Assembly: GCF_041146875.1 (NCBI RefSeq)
Contig: NZ_JBFRXP010000004.1
Span: forward strand, 62,001 to 126,000
Length of the DNA stretch: 64,000 nucleotides
Origin: Igneacidithiobacillus sp041146875
GTDB lineage: Bacteria; Pseudomonadota; Gammaproteobacteria; Acidithiobacillales; Acidithiobacillaceae
Direction: 5' to 3'
In this document: positions 1 to 9,056 of the stretch, piece after piece
Layout: each line of letters opens with the position of its first letter
Numbering within the stretch: the stretch's first letter is position 1
Program-made: the position numbers and the translations under genes
Notes under the pieces: generated by a model
What the model was told of the DNA's origin: nothing
What the model saw: only the letters and a program-made list of their open reading frames with translations
Databases searched by the model: none

Positions 1-22
1 GGCCTGAGCCGGAACGACGAAA

Positions 23-1348
23 ATGAGTGAGACGCAGAGCAAAATCATCGTCATTGATGACGACCCGACCGGGTCGCAGACGGTGCATTCCTGTCCACTA
101 CTCCTGCGCTGGGATCCACAGACCTTGGCGGAGGGCTTGGCGGATCCGTCGCCACTCTGCTTCGTTCTGAGTAACAGTCGAGGGATGACGGCTACGCAGG
201 CGGCACAAGTGACCCGCGAAATCGCCGAGAATCTTCGGAAAGTATTAGCGGATAGCGAGCCCAAAGGCCCAGCACCGATCTTCGTCAGCCGCTCGGACTC
301 TACCCTGCGCGGGCATTATCCGCTGGAAACCGATGTCTTGGCGCAGGTCCTCGGGCCTTTTGACGCCCACTTTCTCGTGCCGGCCTTCTTTGACGGTGGG
401 CGGATTACCCGCAATGGCACGCACTACGTACGCCAAAACGGCCGGGATATCCCTGCACACGAGACGGAGTTTGCCCGCGACTCGGTCTTTGCCTACCAGC
501 ACAGTTACCTGCCGGACTACGTTGCGGAAAAGACTCAGGGCAGGGTTCCAGCATCCGCCGTACAGCTTCTCTCTCTGGCAGAGCTGCGCGCGGGTTGTCT
601 GCCGCGCCTACTGTCTTTGCAGGGCAACGCCTGTGTTGCGGTGGATGCCGAGGAGCCAGCAGATCTAGCAGCGTTTGCCCGAGACGTGAAACTGGCGGTG
701 GCACGGGGAAAGCGATTTCTGTTCCGCAGCGCGGCCAGCCTGCTGACGGCACTGGCCGCGTTGCCGCCGCAGCCGGTTCCTGCTACGGAAATGGCTCGTT
801 GGGTGCGTGGCGGACGTCCGGGTTTGATCCTGGTCGGTTCGCATGTACGCAAAACGACGGAGCAACTGGAGCACCTGTTGGCCGAGCCCGGCTTACAGGC
901 GATCGAGGTCAACGTTGATGCCTGTCAGGGTGCGCCGGCAGAAGAACAACTGGCACAAATCCAGAAACGTGCAGAGGCGATCCACGCGCGCGGCGAGGAT
1001 ATTGTTCTGTATACCAGCCGCGCGGAGCGCCAGTTTCCCGATCAGGGCACGCGCCTAGCCTTTGGCGCGGCGCTGTCTGCCTTTCTCATGCGTGCCTTGC
1101 AGGCCATGCCGAAAGATTTGGGCTATTTGATCAGCAAGGGCGGCATTACCTCCAATGACGTCTTGAGCAGCGGCCTCGCTCTACGCCAGGCACGTGTCCT
1201 AGGGCAGATCCTGCCGGGTTGTTCGGTAGTCCAGTGCCCTAAGGATCATCCGCAGTTTCCCGAGCTGCCGGTGGTGATCTTTCCGGGCAATGTGGGTGAT
1301 GAAAATGCCTTGGCCCTGGCACGCCGCCGTCTGCGCGGGGAATCGTGA
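23..1348 (+). CDS. Four-carbon acid sugar kinase family protein (OtnK/DUF1537)
   Basis: A 441-residue protein of the four-carbon acid sugar kinase family, which phosphorylates sugar acids such as threonate or erythronate derivatives. The N-terminal domain carries DDDPTGSQT (residues 12-20) and SRSDSTLRGH (89-98). The C-terminal nucleotide-binding domain has SKGGITSNDV near residue 370 and a closing VIFPGNVGDENAL. Length is normal for the family. The stop overlaps the GTG start of glcD by 4 bases (GTGA), so the kinase is translationally coupled to glycolate oxidase. That context suggests a role in processing an unwanted C2-C4 acid, but the substrate cannot be read from the sequence. The 22 bases before it carry a purine-rich ribosome site and no readable gene. 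Confidence 0.85.
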   Translation: MSETQSKIIVIDDDPTGSQTVHSCPLLLRWDPQTLAEGLADPSPLCFVLSNSRGMTATQAAQVTREIAENLRKVLADSEPKGPAPIFVSRSDSTLRGHYPLETDVLAQVLGPFDAHFLVPAFFDGGRITRNGTHYVRQNGRDIPAHETEFARDSVFAYQHSYLPDYVAEKTQGRVPASAVQLLSLAELRAGCLPRLLSLQGNACVAVDAEEPADLAAFARDVKLAVARGKRFLFRSAASLLTALAALPPQPVPATEMARWVRGGRPGLILVGSHVRKTTEQLEHLLAEPGLQAIEVNVDACQGAPAEEQLAQIQKRAEAIHARGEDIVLYTSRAERQFPDQGTRLAFGAALSAFLMRALQAMPKDLGYLISKGGITSNDVLSSGLALRQARVLGQILPGCSVVQCPKDHPQFPELPVVIFPGNVGDENALALARRRLRGES

Positions 1349-2826
1349 GGGTGGAGGAGCTCATCTACACCCAGGCACAGCAGGACTTTCTGCGGGCTCT
1401 GGCGGCGGCGCTGCCAAGTGAGCGCGTGCGGCTCGGTCGGGAGTCGCTGCAGCCTTATGAGTGTGATGGACTCTCCGTGTTGTGCGAGCTGCCTCTCTGC
1501 GTTGTCCTGCCCCAGGACCGGGAGGAGGTGCAGACCATCCTGCGCCTTTGCCAGCGATTTCAGGTTGCTGTCGTGCCGCGCGGGGCAGGAACCGGGCTCT
1601 CGGGTGGTGCGCGGCCAGTGGCCGGGGCGGTGCTCCTGTCTCTGGCACGGATGAATCGTGTTCTCAGTATCGACCCAGAAAATCGTACGGCACGCGTGCA
1701 GCCAGGCGTGCGCAACCTCGCTATCAGCGAGGCAGCGCGGCCCCATGGCTTCTATTATGCCCCCGACCCATCCTCGCAAATTGCCTGCAGCATTGGTGGT
1801 AACGTCGCGGAAAATTCCGGCGGCGTGCATTGTCTCAAGTATGGGCTGACGGTACACAATGTCCTTGCCCTGGAAGTGCTCACTGCGGATGGCGAAATCT
1901 TGCATCTCGGTGGATTGGCGCCCGACCTGCCCGGTTATGATCTCCTCGCCTTGTTCATTGGTTCCGAAGGTTTGCTCGGCATTGTGGTAGAGGTGACGGT
2001 GCGTTTGCTGCCTGTCCCGGAAAACACTATTGTGCTGCTGGCTGCCTTTGCCAGTGTATGTACTGCCGCAGATGCCGTAAGCGCCATCATTGCTGCCGGC
2101 GTCATTCCTGCCGGGCTGGAGATGATGGATCGCCTCGCCATTCAGGCAGCAGAGGATTTCGTCCACGCGGGCTACCCGCGCGATGCCGCCGCGATTTTGC
2201 TGTGCGAACTCGATGGCGGCGAGGCGGAGCTTGGGCAGCGGGTGGAGCAGGTCGAGGGCATCCTGCGGGACCAGGGCGCCGATAGCATCCGTATTGCGCG
2301 TGATCCTGACACCCGGGCCTTGCTCTGGAAGGGGCGCAAGGCCGCTTTCCCCGCCGTGGGTCGCATGGCGCCAGATTACTATTGTATGGATGGCACAATT
2401 CCGCGCTGCCGCCTTGCCGAGGTTCTCGAGCAGATCGAGAAATGGTCGGCAGAGTATGGTCTGGCGGTAGCCAACGTCTTCCATGCTGGTGATGGCAATC
2501 TGCATCCGCTGATTCTTTATGATGCCAACCTGCCTGGGCAGATCGCTGCGGCGGAATCTTTTGGTCAGCGCATCCTGGCCCTGTGCGTGGAGGTCGGTGG
2601 CAGCATCACTGGAGAGCACGGGGTCGGGGTAGAAAAGCTCGACAGCATGTGTGTGCAGTTTTCTGCCGCAGAGCTGGAAACCATGCACCGCATAAAGGCG
2701 GCCTTCGACCCCGATGGCCGCCTGAACCCCGGTAAGGCGGTGCCGACCCTGCACCGCTGTGCCGAGCTCGGCGCCATGCACGTACATGCTGGCGCACTGC
2801 CATTTCCCGAGCTGGAGCGCTTTTGA
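1345..2826 (+). CDS. glcD: Glycolate oxidase FAD-binding subunit GlcD
   Basis: The 493-residue catalytic flavin subunit of membrane-associated glycolate oxidase (glycolate to glyoxylate, electrons to quinone). The FAD-binding type 4 domain shows PRGAGTGLSGGA (residues 78-89) and GGNVAENSGG further on. The C-terminal FAD-oxidase half has HAGDGNLHP (380-388) and GEHGVG (423-428), the usual signature of the GlcD/D-lactate dehydrogenase family. The start is GTG, overlapping the kinase stop, with an AG-rich site in the upstream coding end. It is followed one base later by glcE. Order and content (glcD-glcE-glcF) favour glycolate over D-lactate oxidation. In an autotroph this would salvage the phosphoglycolate product of RubisCO after dephosphorylation. 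Confidence 0.93.
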   Translation: MRVEELIYTQAQQDFLRALAAALPSERVRLGRESLQPYECDGLSVLCELPLCVVLPQDREEVQTILRLCQRFQVAVVPRGAGTGLSGGARPVAGAVLLSLARMNRVLSIDPENRTARVQPGVRNLAISEAARPHGFYYAPDPSSQIACSIGGNVAENSGGVHCLKYGLTVHNVLALEVLTADGEILHLGGLAPDLPGYDLLALFIGSEGLLGIVVEVTVRLLPVPENTIVLLAAFASVCTAADAVSAIIAAGVIPAGLEMMDRLAIQAAEDFVHAGYPRDAAAILLCELDGGEAELGQRVEQVEGILRDQGADSIRIARDPDTRALLWKGRKAAFPAVGRMAPDYYCMDGTIPRCRLAEVLEQIEKWSAEYGLAVANVFHAGDGNLHPLILYDANLPGQIAAAESFGQRILALCVEVGGSITGEHGVGVEKLDSMCVQFSAAELETMHRIKAAFDPDGRLNPGKAVPTLHRCAELGAMHVHAGALPFPELERF

Positions 2827-2827
2827 G

Positions 2828-3889
2828 ATGGACATCAGCTGGCGTTTGCAGGAGCAAGTACAAGACGCCTCCGCCGCCCAGCGTCCCTTGCGCATTCGTG
2901 CGGGGGCCACCAAGTCTTTCTACGGTCGTCCGGTAGATGCCGATGCAGAGCTGGATCTGCGCGAGCACACGGGCATCGTCGATTACCAGCCAGCAGAACT
3001 CTATGTGACGGTGCGCGCCGGTACGCGCCTGCAGGAGCTGCAGGAAATCCTTGCCGAGCAGGGCCAAATGCTAGCCTTCGAGCCTCCTGGTCACGGTGAG
3101 GATGCCACTATTGGCGGCGTTGTCGCGTGCGGCTTTTCCGGGCCAGCGCGGCCTTATGCCGGCGCCGTACGCGACCACTTGCTGGGGGTGCGTATCCTCG
3201 ACGGCCGTGGGCAGAACCTGCATTTTGGTGGGCATGTCATGAAGAATGTGGCCGGTTACGATCTCTCGCGATTGATGGTAGGCGCCCAAGGCACGCTGGG
3301 CGTTTTGCTGGAACTGAGCCTCAAGGTTTTACCCGTTCCGCTGCGCCACTTGACCTTTGTTCAGGAGCGACTGACGGCCGCCGCGATCCGGGAGATGAAT
3401 CAGTGGGTGGCACAGCCTGTCCCGCTGAGCGCCTCGGCCTATGTGGGTGGGCAACTCTATCTGCGCTTTTCCGCGCCAGAATCCGCCCTTGCCGGTCTGC
3501 GTGCGCGGGTTGGTGGAGATCTCCTCGCCCCTGACGAAGCAACACAGTTCTGGGGGCAGCTTCGTGATCAGCGGCTCTCCTTTTTTGCTGCTGGACTGCC
3601 GGTATGGCGTCTGGCGGTTCCGCCCAGCACTTCCCCTTTCCTGGAGGAATTTCCGCAGCTGATGGAATGGGGCGGTGGCCTGCGCTGGCTGCGCAGCGAC
3701 GCCGATGCCGAGCAGATCCGTGCGCAAACTGCAGAGCGAAATGGCCATGCGATTCTCTATCGTGCGCCGGCGAATCTGCAGCCCTTTCCGCCCTTGCCAG
3801 ATGCCCTGCGTGCCCTGCATGCGCGCGTGAAACAGGCCATGGACCCACGGCACATTCTCAATCCTGGCCGTTTGTACACGGACTTGTGA
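2828..3889 (+). CDS. glcE: Glycolate oxidase FAD-binding subunit GlcE
   Basis: A 353-residue second flavoprotein subunit of glycolate oxidase. It has a shortened FAD-binding type 4 fold: RAGATKSFYGR near residue 20, the stretch FEPPGHGEDATIGGVVACG around 85, and AGYDLSRLMVGAQGTLG around 140, with a C-terminal HILNPGRLY. The ATG at 2828 is chosen because it lies one base after the glcD stop. An in-frame ATG farther upstream would overlap glcD by more than 60 bases. GlcE cannot act alone in the E. coli paradigm; all three of GlcD, GlcE and GlcF are required. Confidence 0.92.
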   Translation: MDISWRLQEQVQDASAAQRPLRIRAGATKSFYGRPVDADAELDLREHTGIVDYQPAELYVTVRAGTRLQELQEILAEQGQMLAFEPPGHGEDATIGGVVACGFSGPARPYAGAVRDHLLGVRILDGRGQNLHFGGHVMKNVAGYDLSRLMVGAQGTLGVLLELSLKVLPVPLRHLTFVQERLTAAAIREMNQWVAQPVPLSASAYVGGQLYLRFSAPESALAGLRARVGGDLLAPDEATQFWGQLRDQRLSFFAAGLPVWRLAVPPSTSPFLEEFPQLMEWGGGLRWLRSDADAEQIRAQTAERNGHAILYRAPANLQPFPPLPDALRALHARVKQAMDPRHILNPGRLYTDL

Positions 3890-3898
3890 GGCGCAAAA

Positions 3899-5158
3899 AT
3901 GCAATGTGATATTACTCCGGCCTTACATGATGCCCCCGATATCGCCGAGGCCGAGGCCATTCTCCGCACTTGTGTGCATTGCGGTTTTTGTACCGCCACC
4001 TGTCCAACGTATCAGATCCTGGGGGATGAGCTTGATGGACCACGCGGACGCATTTATCTCATTAAGGATTTTCTCGCGGGATCGCCGACTACTAGCGAAA
4101 GTCTGATTCATCTGGATCGTTGTTTGATGTGTCGGGCCTGCGAAACGACCTGTCCATCGGGAGTACGTTATGCACGGCTAGCAGAAATTGGTCGCCGCGA
4201 AATGGAGCCGATTCTCGGTCGACCGGCAAGCGAAAGACTGCAACGCGCCCTGTTACGCAGCATTGTTCCCTATCCCCGGCGTTTACGCCCATTCTTGCAG
4301 CTTGCCCAGTCGGTAAAATCGGTACTACGCGAAGACTGGGCGCGGCGGATTCCCGATTGCCCATCCCCCACGGTCGAGACGACCCGGCCGGGCTCCGACT
4401 ACCCGCGCGTGCTCCTGCTAGCGGGTTGTGTGCAAAGTGTCAGCACGCCCGGCACCAATCTCGCGTTACAGAAAATTCTCGACACCTTGCAGATCCCCTG
4501 GCAGATTCCCGCTGCCGCGGGCTGCTGTGGCGCCCTCAGCCTGCATTTGGGTGCTGAGGAGGAAGCACTTGGCTTCATGCGGCGCAATATCGATGCCTGG
4601 TGGCCGTGGATAGAGCAGGGCGCCGAGGCAATTCTGGCAAGCGCCAGTGGTTGCGGCGCCATGCTCAAAGAATATGGGCAGGCCCTGCAACATGACCCCG
4701 CTTACGCCGACAAGGCAAGACGCATAGCCGAACTGGCGCGCGACCCTGGAGAATGGCTGCTTGCGCAGAATGTCGAATTGCCTGGTATCGTCCCGCACAA
4801 AACCAAGGTGGCATTTCATTGCCCATGCTCGTTGCAGCATGGCCAGGGTTTGCACGGGCGAATTGAGACCCTGTTGCAGCGTGCGGGATATACACTGCTG
4901 CCAGTGGCGGATAGCCATCTCTGTTGTGGCTCTGCGGGTAGTTATTCGCTGCTGCAGCCAGAATTGGCCAACGAGTTGCGGCAACGCAAATTGTCCTGCT
5001 TGGAAGCCGAGGTGCCAGATTGCATTGCCACGGCAAATGTTGGCTGTCAATTGCATTTGCAGCAAAAATCCAGCGTCCCGGTGCGGCATTGGCTGGAGTT
5101 ATTGGCAGAGGCTATAAATAATATGGGCCGCCCCAAGAATGAGCTGGGTCATCTTTGA
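3899..5158 (+). CDS. glcF: Glycolate oxidase iron-sulfur subunit GlcF
   Basis: A 419-residue electron-transfer subunit. The N-terminus has two ferredoxin-type 4Fe-4S motifs, CVHCGFCTATCP (about residues 24-35) and CLMCRACETTCP (about 75-86). Two cysteine-rich CCG domains follow (GCCGALS around 205 and LCCGSAGSY around 340). This is the standard heterodisulfide-reductase-like architecture that passes electrons from the flavin subunits to the quinone pool at the membrane. It starts 9 bases after glcE and ends the operon. The convergent glycerate kinase stop is only 40 bases away, and nothing recognisable lies between them. Confidence 0.93.
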   Translation: MQCDITPALHDAPDIAEAEAILRTCVHCGFCTATCPTYQILGDELDGPRGRIYLIKDFLAGSPTTSESLIHLDRCLMCRACETTCPSGVRYARLAEIGRREMEPILGRPASERLQRALLRSIVPYPRRLRPFLQLAQSVKSVLREDWARRIPDCPSPTVETTRPGSDYPRVLLLAGCVQSVSTPGTNLALQKILDTLQIPWQIPAAAGCCGALSLHLGAEEEALGFMRRNIDAWWPWIEQGAEAILASASGCGAMLKEYGQALQHDPAYADKARRIAELARDPGEWLLAQNVELPGIVPHKTKVAFHCPCSLQHGQGLHGRIETLLQRAGYTLLPVADSHLCCGSAGSYSLLQPELANELRQRKLSCLEAEVPDCIATANVGCQLHLQQKSSVPVRHWLELLAEAINNMGRPKNELGHL

Positions 5159-5198
5159 CGTCATCTGCAACGCAGGTGTTGTGATCGCTAAGTCTTAA

Positions 5199-6341
5199 CT
5201 ACAGGCGCTCGCCGCCCAGCCGCAATAGCGTCGCTACATTCCGTGCGGTTTCACGTAAATCTTCGGTCCCTCCCGCAAAAATTTCGGCTTCCTCTCCCAA
5301 ACGCGGGATACTGGTTAAGACCACTGCTACACCCAACTCCCGCAAGGCGTCGGCACTACCCGAGCGGGAGCCGGCGAGGGCGATGAGCGGCTTGCCGAAT
5401 TGTTGGCAACGCCTGGCAACACCCGCAATGGTCTTGCCACGCACGGTTTGCGCATCAATGCAGCCCTCGCCGGTGATGATGAGATCGGCGCTGCGAATTT
5501 TCTCGTCGAGATCGATGAGTTCGGCGATCACCTCGATGCCGGGGCGCAGCTGTGCGTCGAGAAAGGCGAGGCAGGCAGCGCCTACTCCGCCGGCAGCCCC
5601 GCTACCAGGAATCTCGCGGATAGTACGGCCAATTGTCTTCTCCATGCAGGCAGCATAGTTTTTCAAGCCTGCTTCGAGGGTCTCAAGCATCTTTGTGTCG
5701 GCGCCCTTTTGCGGGCCAAACATGTACGTCGCACCAAACGCACCGAGCAGAGGATTGTTGACGTCGCAGATGATCTCCACCGTGCAGTCCCGCAAACGCT
5801 CGTCCACGTGCTGCGTATCGATCTGCCGAACCTGCGCCAGCGCCGCACCAGACGGAGTCAGGAGCTTATCGCTGGCGTCGTAAAAGCGCAGTCCCAGGGC
5901 AGTGAGCAGTCCCATACCACCGTCGTTCGTCGCACTACCACCAATGCCCACGACAATCTTGCGGCAACCCTGATCGAGTGCCGCGCGAATCAGCTCGCCA
6001 GTGCCGGTACTCGCGGTCTGCAATGGATTTCGTTCGTCTGGACGCAAAAGCAGCAAGCCACTTGCCTGCGCCATCTCGATGAGGGCGGTGTGTCCACCGT
6101 CGACAATGCCGATGTCGGCTTCCATGATGCGGCCAAGGGGATCTTGTACGGGTACCGCGACTCGTTCTCCCGACAGTGCTTGCAAGAGCAGGTCAAGGGT
6201 CCCTTCGCCGCCATCGGCCAGTGGCAGAAGCTGATATTGCCAATCCGGGAATATCGCTTGAAAGCCGACGTGAATCGCGGCGGCGGCCTCCTGCGCCGTA
6301 AGACTGCCCTTGAAGTGGTCTGGCACAATCAGTATCTGCAT
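5199..6341 (-). CDS. Glycerate kinase (GlxK/GarK family)
   Basis: A 380-residue glycerate 2-kinase of the GckA/GarK/GlxK family, which forms 2-phosphoglycerate from D-glycerate and ATP. Recognisable are the N-terminal PDHFKGSLTAQEAA, LPLADGGEGT (about residues 44-53), GIGGSATNDGG (about 130) and ITGEGCIDAQT (about 285). The ATG at 6341 is preceded by a GGAA ribosome site and gives the standard N-terminus. The longer reading frame runs back across the thiC riboswitch and is rejected. It converges on glcDEF, so the two could form the ends of a C2 salvage route (glycolate, glyoxylate, tartronate semialdehyde, glycerate, 2-phosphoglycerate). Glyoxylate carboligase and the reductase are not in the window. 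Confidence 0.9.
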   Translation of the reverse strand: MQILIVPDHFKGSLTAQEAAAAIHVGFQAIFPDWQYQLLPLADGGEGTLDLLLQALSGERVAVPVQDPLGRIMEADIGIVDGGHTALIEMAQASGLLLLRPDERNPLQTASTGTGELIRAALDQGCRKIVVGIGGSATNDGGMGLLTALGLRFYDASDKLLTPSGAALAQVRQIDTQHVDERLRDCTVEIICDVNNPLLGAFGATYMFGPQKGADTKMLETLEAGLKNYAACMEKTIGRTIREIPGSGAAGGVGAACLAFLDAQLRPGIEVIAELIDLDEKIRSADLIITGEGCIDAQTVRGKTIAGVARRCQQFGKPLIALAGSRSGSADALRELGVAVVLTSIPRLGEEAEIFAGGTEDLRETARNVATLLRLGGERL

Positions 6342-6437
6342 GGTTATTTCCGTTGGATTACTTTTCAGCACATTTTGACAGTGTAGTTCAGCGCAGCTTG
6401 CTTTTCTTCTGCCATTGATACTATCCTCAAAGCTCAT

Positions 6438-6531
6438 GAACGCTAGGGGCGTCCCGTTTGGGGCTGAGAAGTACCCTTGGAACCTGATCCGGTTCAGACC
6501 GGCGTAGGGAAGCGGCCAATCTCTGGCGTTC
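6438..6531 (+). promoter_or_regulatory. TPP (Thi-box) riboswitch upstream of thiC
   Basis: The leader contains the conserved TPP aptamer landmarks in order: GGGGC, GGGGCTGAGAA, ACCCTTGGAACCTGATC and CGTAGGGAAGC. A perfect 6-bp closing helix (GAACGC at 6438-6443 with GCGTTC at 6526-6531) brackets them. The thiC ribosome site (AAGGAG) lies just downstream at 6543-6548, so thiamine pyrophosphate probably represses by hiding the ribosome site; no clear intrinsic terminator lies between. A TTGACA box at 6375-6380 could be part of the promoter, but its -10 partner is weak. Confidence 0.93.
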
Positions 6532-6555
6532 GCGGATTCTGTAAGGAGCAACGCC

Positions 6556-8412
6556 ATGGCAACTCGCCCCCAAGATCTCAGTACCCTTCCCAGCGATAGC
6601 GAAGTCACCACCGGTCCCATTCTCGGATCGCGCAAGTGCTACACCTCTGGCACCGTATTCCCGGTATTGCGGGTGCCGCATCGCGAGATCGAACAAAGCC
6701 CAACGCGCCAGCGTGATGACTCCCTAGTGGAAAATCCCGCCATTCCCGTCTATGACGTGAGCGGTTCCTACACCGACCCGCAAGCGGAGATCGACATCCG
6801 CGCTGGCCTCACGCCACAGCGCTGGCACTGGCCCTGGGTATTGCCGACGAAACTGGTGCATAGTATTGAGCCATCCTCGGCCTATGGGCGTCAGCGTCAG
6901 GAAGACCCCAAGACTGCCGCCATCCGCTTCCAGCGCCGCGCCGAGATCCGTCGCGCGGCACCGGGGGGCAACGTAACGCAGATGCACGCTGCGCGCGCTG
7001 GCATCATCACGCCCGAGATGGAGTATGTCGCCATCCGCGAAAATGAGAACTTGGAACAGTTGCGCGCGACCCATCCTGCGCTCTTTCGTAGCCATGCGGG
7101 AGAGAGCTTTGGGGCTGGCTTGCCCGAACGCTACACGCCAGAATTTGTGCGCGACGAGGTTGCGCGTGGGCGGGCCATTATTCCTGCCAATATCAACCAC
7201 CCCGAACTCGAGCCGATGGCCATTGGTCGCAATTTCCGCGTCAAGATCAATGCGAATATCGGCAACTCGGCCGTCAGCAGTTCCATTGCCGAAGAGGTAG
7301 AGAAGATGGTTTGGGCCATCCGCTGGGGTGCCGATACGGTCATGGACCTCTCTACTGGCAAGCACATCCACGAGACGCGCGAGTGGATTCTGCGTAATTC
7401 CCCAGTACCCATCGGTACGGTGCCTATCTATCAGGCTTTGGAAAAGGTCGACGGCAAGGCCGAAGAACTCACCTGGGAGCTTTTCCGCGACACCCTCATC
7501 GAACAGGCAGAGCAGGGGGTGGACTACTTCACCATCCACGCTGGCGTGCTGCTGCGTTATGTACCGTTGACTGCCAATCGCCTCACCGGCATCGTCTCCC
7601 GCGGTGGCTCAATCCTGGCCAAATGGTGCTTGGCGCATCACCAGGAAAACTTCCTGTACACCCATTTCGCCGAGATTTGCGAGATCATGCAGGCCTATGA
7701 TGTTAGTTTCTCGTTGGGGGACGGCCTGCGCCCCGGCTCCATTGCCGATGCCAATGATGAAGCACAGTTTGCTGAACTGCATACCTTGGGTGAACTCACG
7801 CAGATTGCCTGGCAGCATGACGTGCAGGTAATGATCGAAGGACCAGGGCATGTGCCCATGCAGCGTATCCGCGCCAACATGGATGAGGAGTTACAGCACT
7901 GCTACGAGGCACCGTTCTATACCCTGGGGCCACTGACCACTGACATTGCGCCAGGTTACGACCACATCACCAGCGCCATAGGTGCGGCACAAATCGGTTG
8001 GTATGGCACCGCCATGCTTTGCTACGTCACGCCGAAAGAGCACCTCGGTTTGCCCGACAAGGATGATGTGCGCGAAGGCGTGATGGCGTACAAGCTCGCT
8101 GCCCATGCAGCGGACCTTGCCAAGGGCTATCCGGGGGCACAGGTGCGTGACAACGCATTATCCAAGGCGCGCTTCGAGTTCCGTTGGGCGGACCAGTTTC
8201 ATCTAGGTCTCGACCCGGAAAAGGCGCAGGCCTACCACGACGAGACCCTGCCCCAGGAAGGTGCCAAGCTGGCGCACTTTTGCTCCATGTGTGGCCCGCA
8301 TTTTTGCTCGATGAAGATTACCCAAGACTTGCAAGAGTATGCCGAGCAGGGCATGCGCGAGAAGTCTGCGGATTTTCAACGCTTGGGCAAAAATATCTAC
8401 CTCAAGTCTTAA
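6556..8412 (+). CDS. thiC: Phosphomethylpyrimidine synthase ThiC
   Basis: A 618-residue radical-SAM-type enzyme that rearranges aminoimidazole ribotide to hydroxymethylpyrimidine phosphate, the pyrimidine half of thiamine. The C-terminal cluster-binding motif CxxCxxxxC is at C576, C579 and C584. The conserved core (GNSAVSSSIAEEVEK, DTVMDLSTGK, SRGGSI, EGPGHVPM, YDHITSAIG) is intact and the length is usual. Translation starts at an ATG 7 bases after AAGGAG. It is monocistronic here: the next gene is convergent, with only 6 bases between stops. Control by the TPP riboswitch is evident. Confidence 0.97.
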   Translation: MATRPQDLSTLPSDSEVTTGPILGSRKCYTSGTVFPVLRVPHREIEQSPTRQRDDSLVENPAIPVYDVSGSYTDPQAEIDIRAGLTPQRWHWPWVLPTKLVHSIEPSSAYGRQRQEDPKTAAIRFQRRAEIRRAAPGGNVTQMHAARAGIITPEMEYVAIRENENLEQLRATHPALFRSHAGESFGAGLPERYTPEFVRDEVARGRAIIPANINHPELEPMAIGRNFRVKINANIGNSAVSSSIAEEVEKMVWAIRWGADTVMDLSTGKHIHETREWILRNSPVPIGTVPIYQALEKVDGKAEELTWELFRDTLIEQAEQGVDYFTIHAGVLLRYVPLTANRLTGIVSRGGSILAKWCLAHHQENFLYTHFAEICEIMQAYDVSFSLGDGLRPGSIADANDEAQFAELHTLGELTQIAWQHDVQVMIEGPGHVPMQRIRANMDEELQHCYEAPFYTLGPLTTDIAPGYDHITSAIGAAQIGWYGTAMLCYVTPKEHLGLPDKDDVREGVMAYKLAAHAADLAKGYPGAQVRDNALSKARFEFRWADQFHLGLDPEKAQAYHDETLPQEGAKLAHFCSMCGPHFCSMKITQDLQEYAEQGMREKSADFQRLGKNIYLKS

Positions 8413-8418
8413 TCAGGG

Positions 8419-8880
8419 TCAGAGGTACACACCCAAGACGCCAACAAAGGTCAGGATCAAGGCGAGGGCGGCGAGGAAACGGGCGAAGATTCCGTAGCCT
8501 CGTAGCGCCTTTGCTGCTGCCGCCCAGTCTTGCCCATCCAGGGCGCGGCGCAGGCGCTTCAGCGGCGCAAAGTTGAGATGAAAGGCGCCAAGGGCGGTAA
8601 TAGTCCCGAGCACTACCATGATCCAGATGGCTACCCCGAGCTGGGCAAAACCGCCAATGCTCATGACCATGGCATAGCCACTGAGTAGCAGGAGTAGGGC
8701 GGCGAAGATCCCACCGAAGGAAAATGCTTGTATGGCTTGCTGTAGCAGTGCCCAGGATTTGGCACTGTGCTCCTGAAGTACCCAACGGGGCAGCAGGTAA
8801 AATCCAAGAAATACCAACCCACCGATCCAATAGAATAGTGCGATCAGGTGAAAAAACTGCCAGATGGCAAATTGCGGCAT
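8419..8880 (-). CDS. Four-helix membrane protein, CopD-like
   Basis: A 153-residue integral membrane protein with about four hydrophobic segments, a histidine in the first (FFHLIALFYWIGG) and a C-terminal LILTFVGVLGVYL helix. This resembles the small CopD/DUF2269-like families that may bind haem, but the assignment is tentative. The ATG at 8880 follows a strong TTGGAGGAAACC ribosome site. It lies just after the terminator of the cydAB operon in the same direction, so it is either expressed by read-through or from its own weak promoter. Its place behind the bd oxidase operon suggests a membrane redox or assembly role, which is inference. Confidence 0.6.
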   Translation of the reverse strand: MPQFAIWQFFHLIALFYWIGGLVFLGFYLLPRWVLQEHSAKSWALLQQAIQAFSFGGIFAALLLLLSGYAMVMSIGGFAQLGVAIWIMVVLGTITALGAFHLNFAPLKRLRRALDGQDWAAAAKALRGYGIFARFLAALALILTFVGVLGVYL

Positions 8881-8892
8881 GGTTTCCTCCAA

Positions 8893-8916
8893 GAAAAAAA
8901 GGGGCCCGAAGGCCCC
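8893..8916 (-). terminator. Intrinsic terminator after the cydAB operon
   Basis: On the minus strand GGGGCC, a 4-base loop and GGCCCC form a 6-bp GC stem (8901-8916), followed by an uninterrupted run of seven T. It lies between the 33-residue protein and the CopD-like gene, so it marks the end of the sigma-54-driven cyd transcript. Confidence 0.8.
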
Positions 8917-8945
8917 CAAGGATACGCTACCGATGGAACTTGTTG

Positions 8946-9047
8946 CTACTTGAAGCGTTTTCGGGTGTAGAGGTACATGACCCAAGCAATGCTCATGTAG
9001 ACTAAAGGCAGAAAGAAAATGAAATCTTCCAAGTCTGTGTACTGCAT
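8946..9047 (-). CDS. 33-residue single-helix membrane protein of the cyd operon
   Basis: A very short gene with an excellent TAGGAGGCGGCC ribosome site directly before its ATG, ending just ahead of the operon terminator. The product has an acidic N-terminus (MQYTDLEDF), one hydrophobic helix (IFFLPLVYMSIAWVMYLY) and a basic tail (TRKRFK), a topology expected for a single-span protein. It lies 9 bases after the CydX-like gene. Small bd-oxidase subunits (CydX, CydH, AppX) are known to sit in such positions. The sequence does not match the CydX WYFAW signature, which belongs to the gene before it. It may be an additional accessory subunit, or resemble the short CcoQ-like proteins that also occur with oxidases. 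Confidence 0.7.
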   Translation of the reverse strand: MQYTDLEDFIFFLPLVYMSIAWVMYLYTRKRFK

Positions 9048-9056
9048 GGCCGCCTC

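Noticed and set aside
1246..2913. A 555-residue minus-strand frame opposite glcD
   Set aside because: It is antisense to three conserved proteins and has no family features or ribosome site.
5400..6386. A 328-residue plus-strand frame opposite glycerate kinase
   Set aside because: It is the antisense shadow of a clear GC-rich gene with conserved motifs; composition is typical of a shadow.
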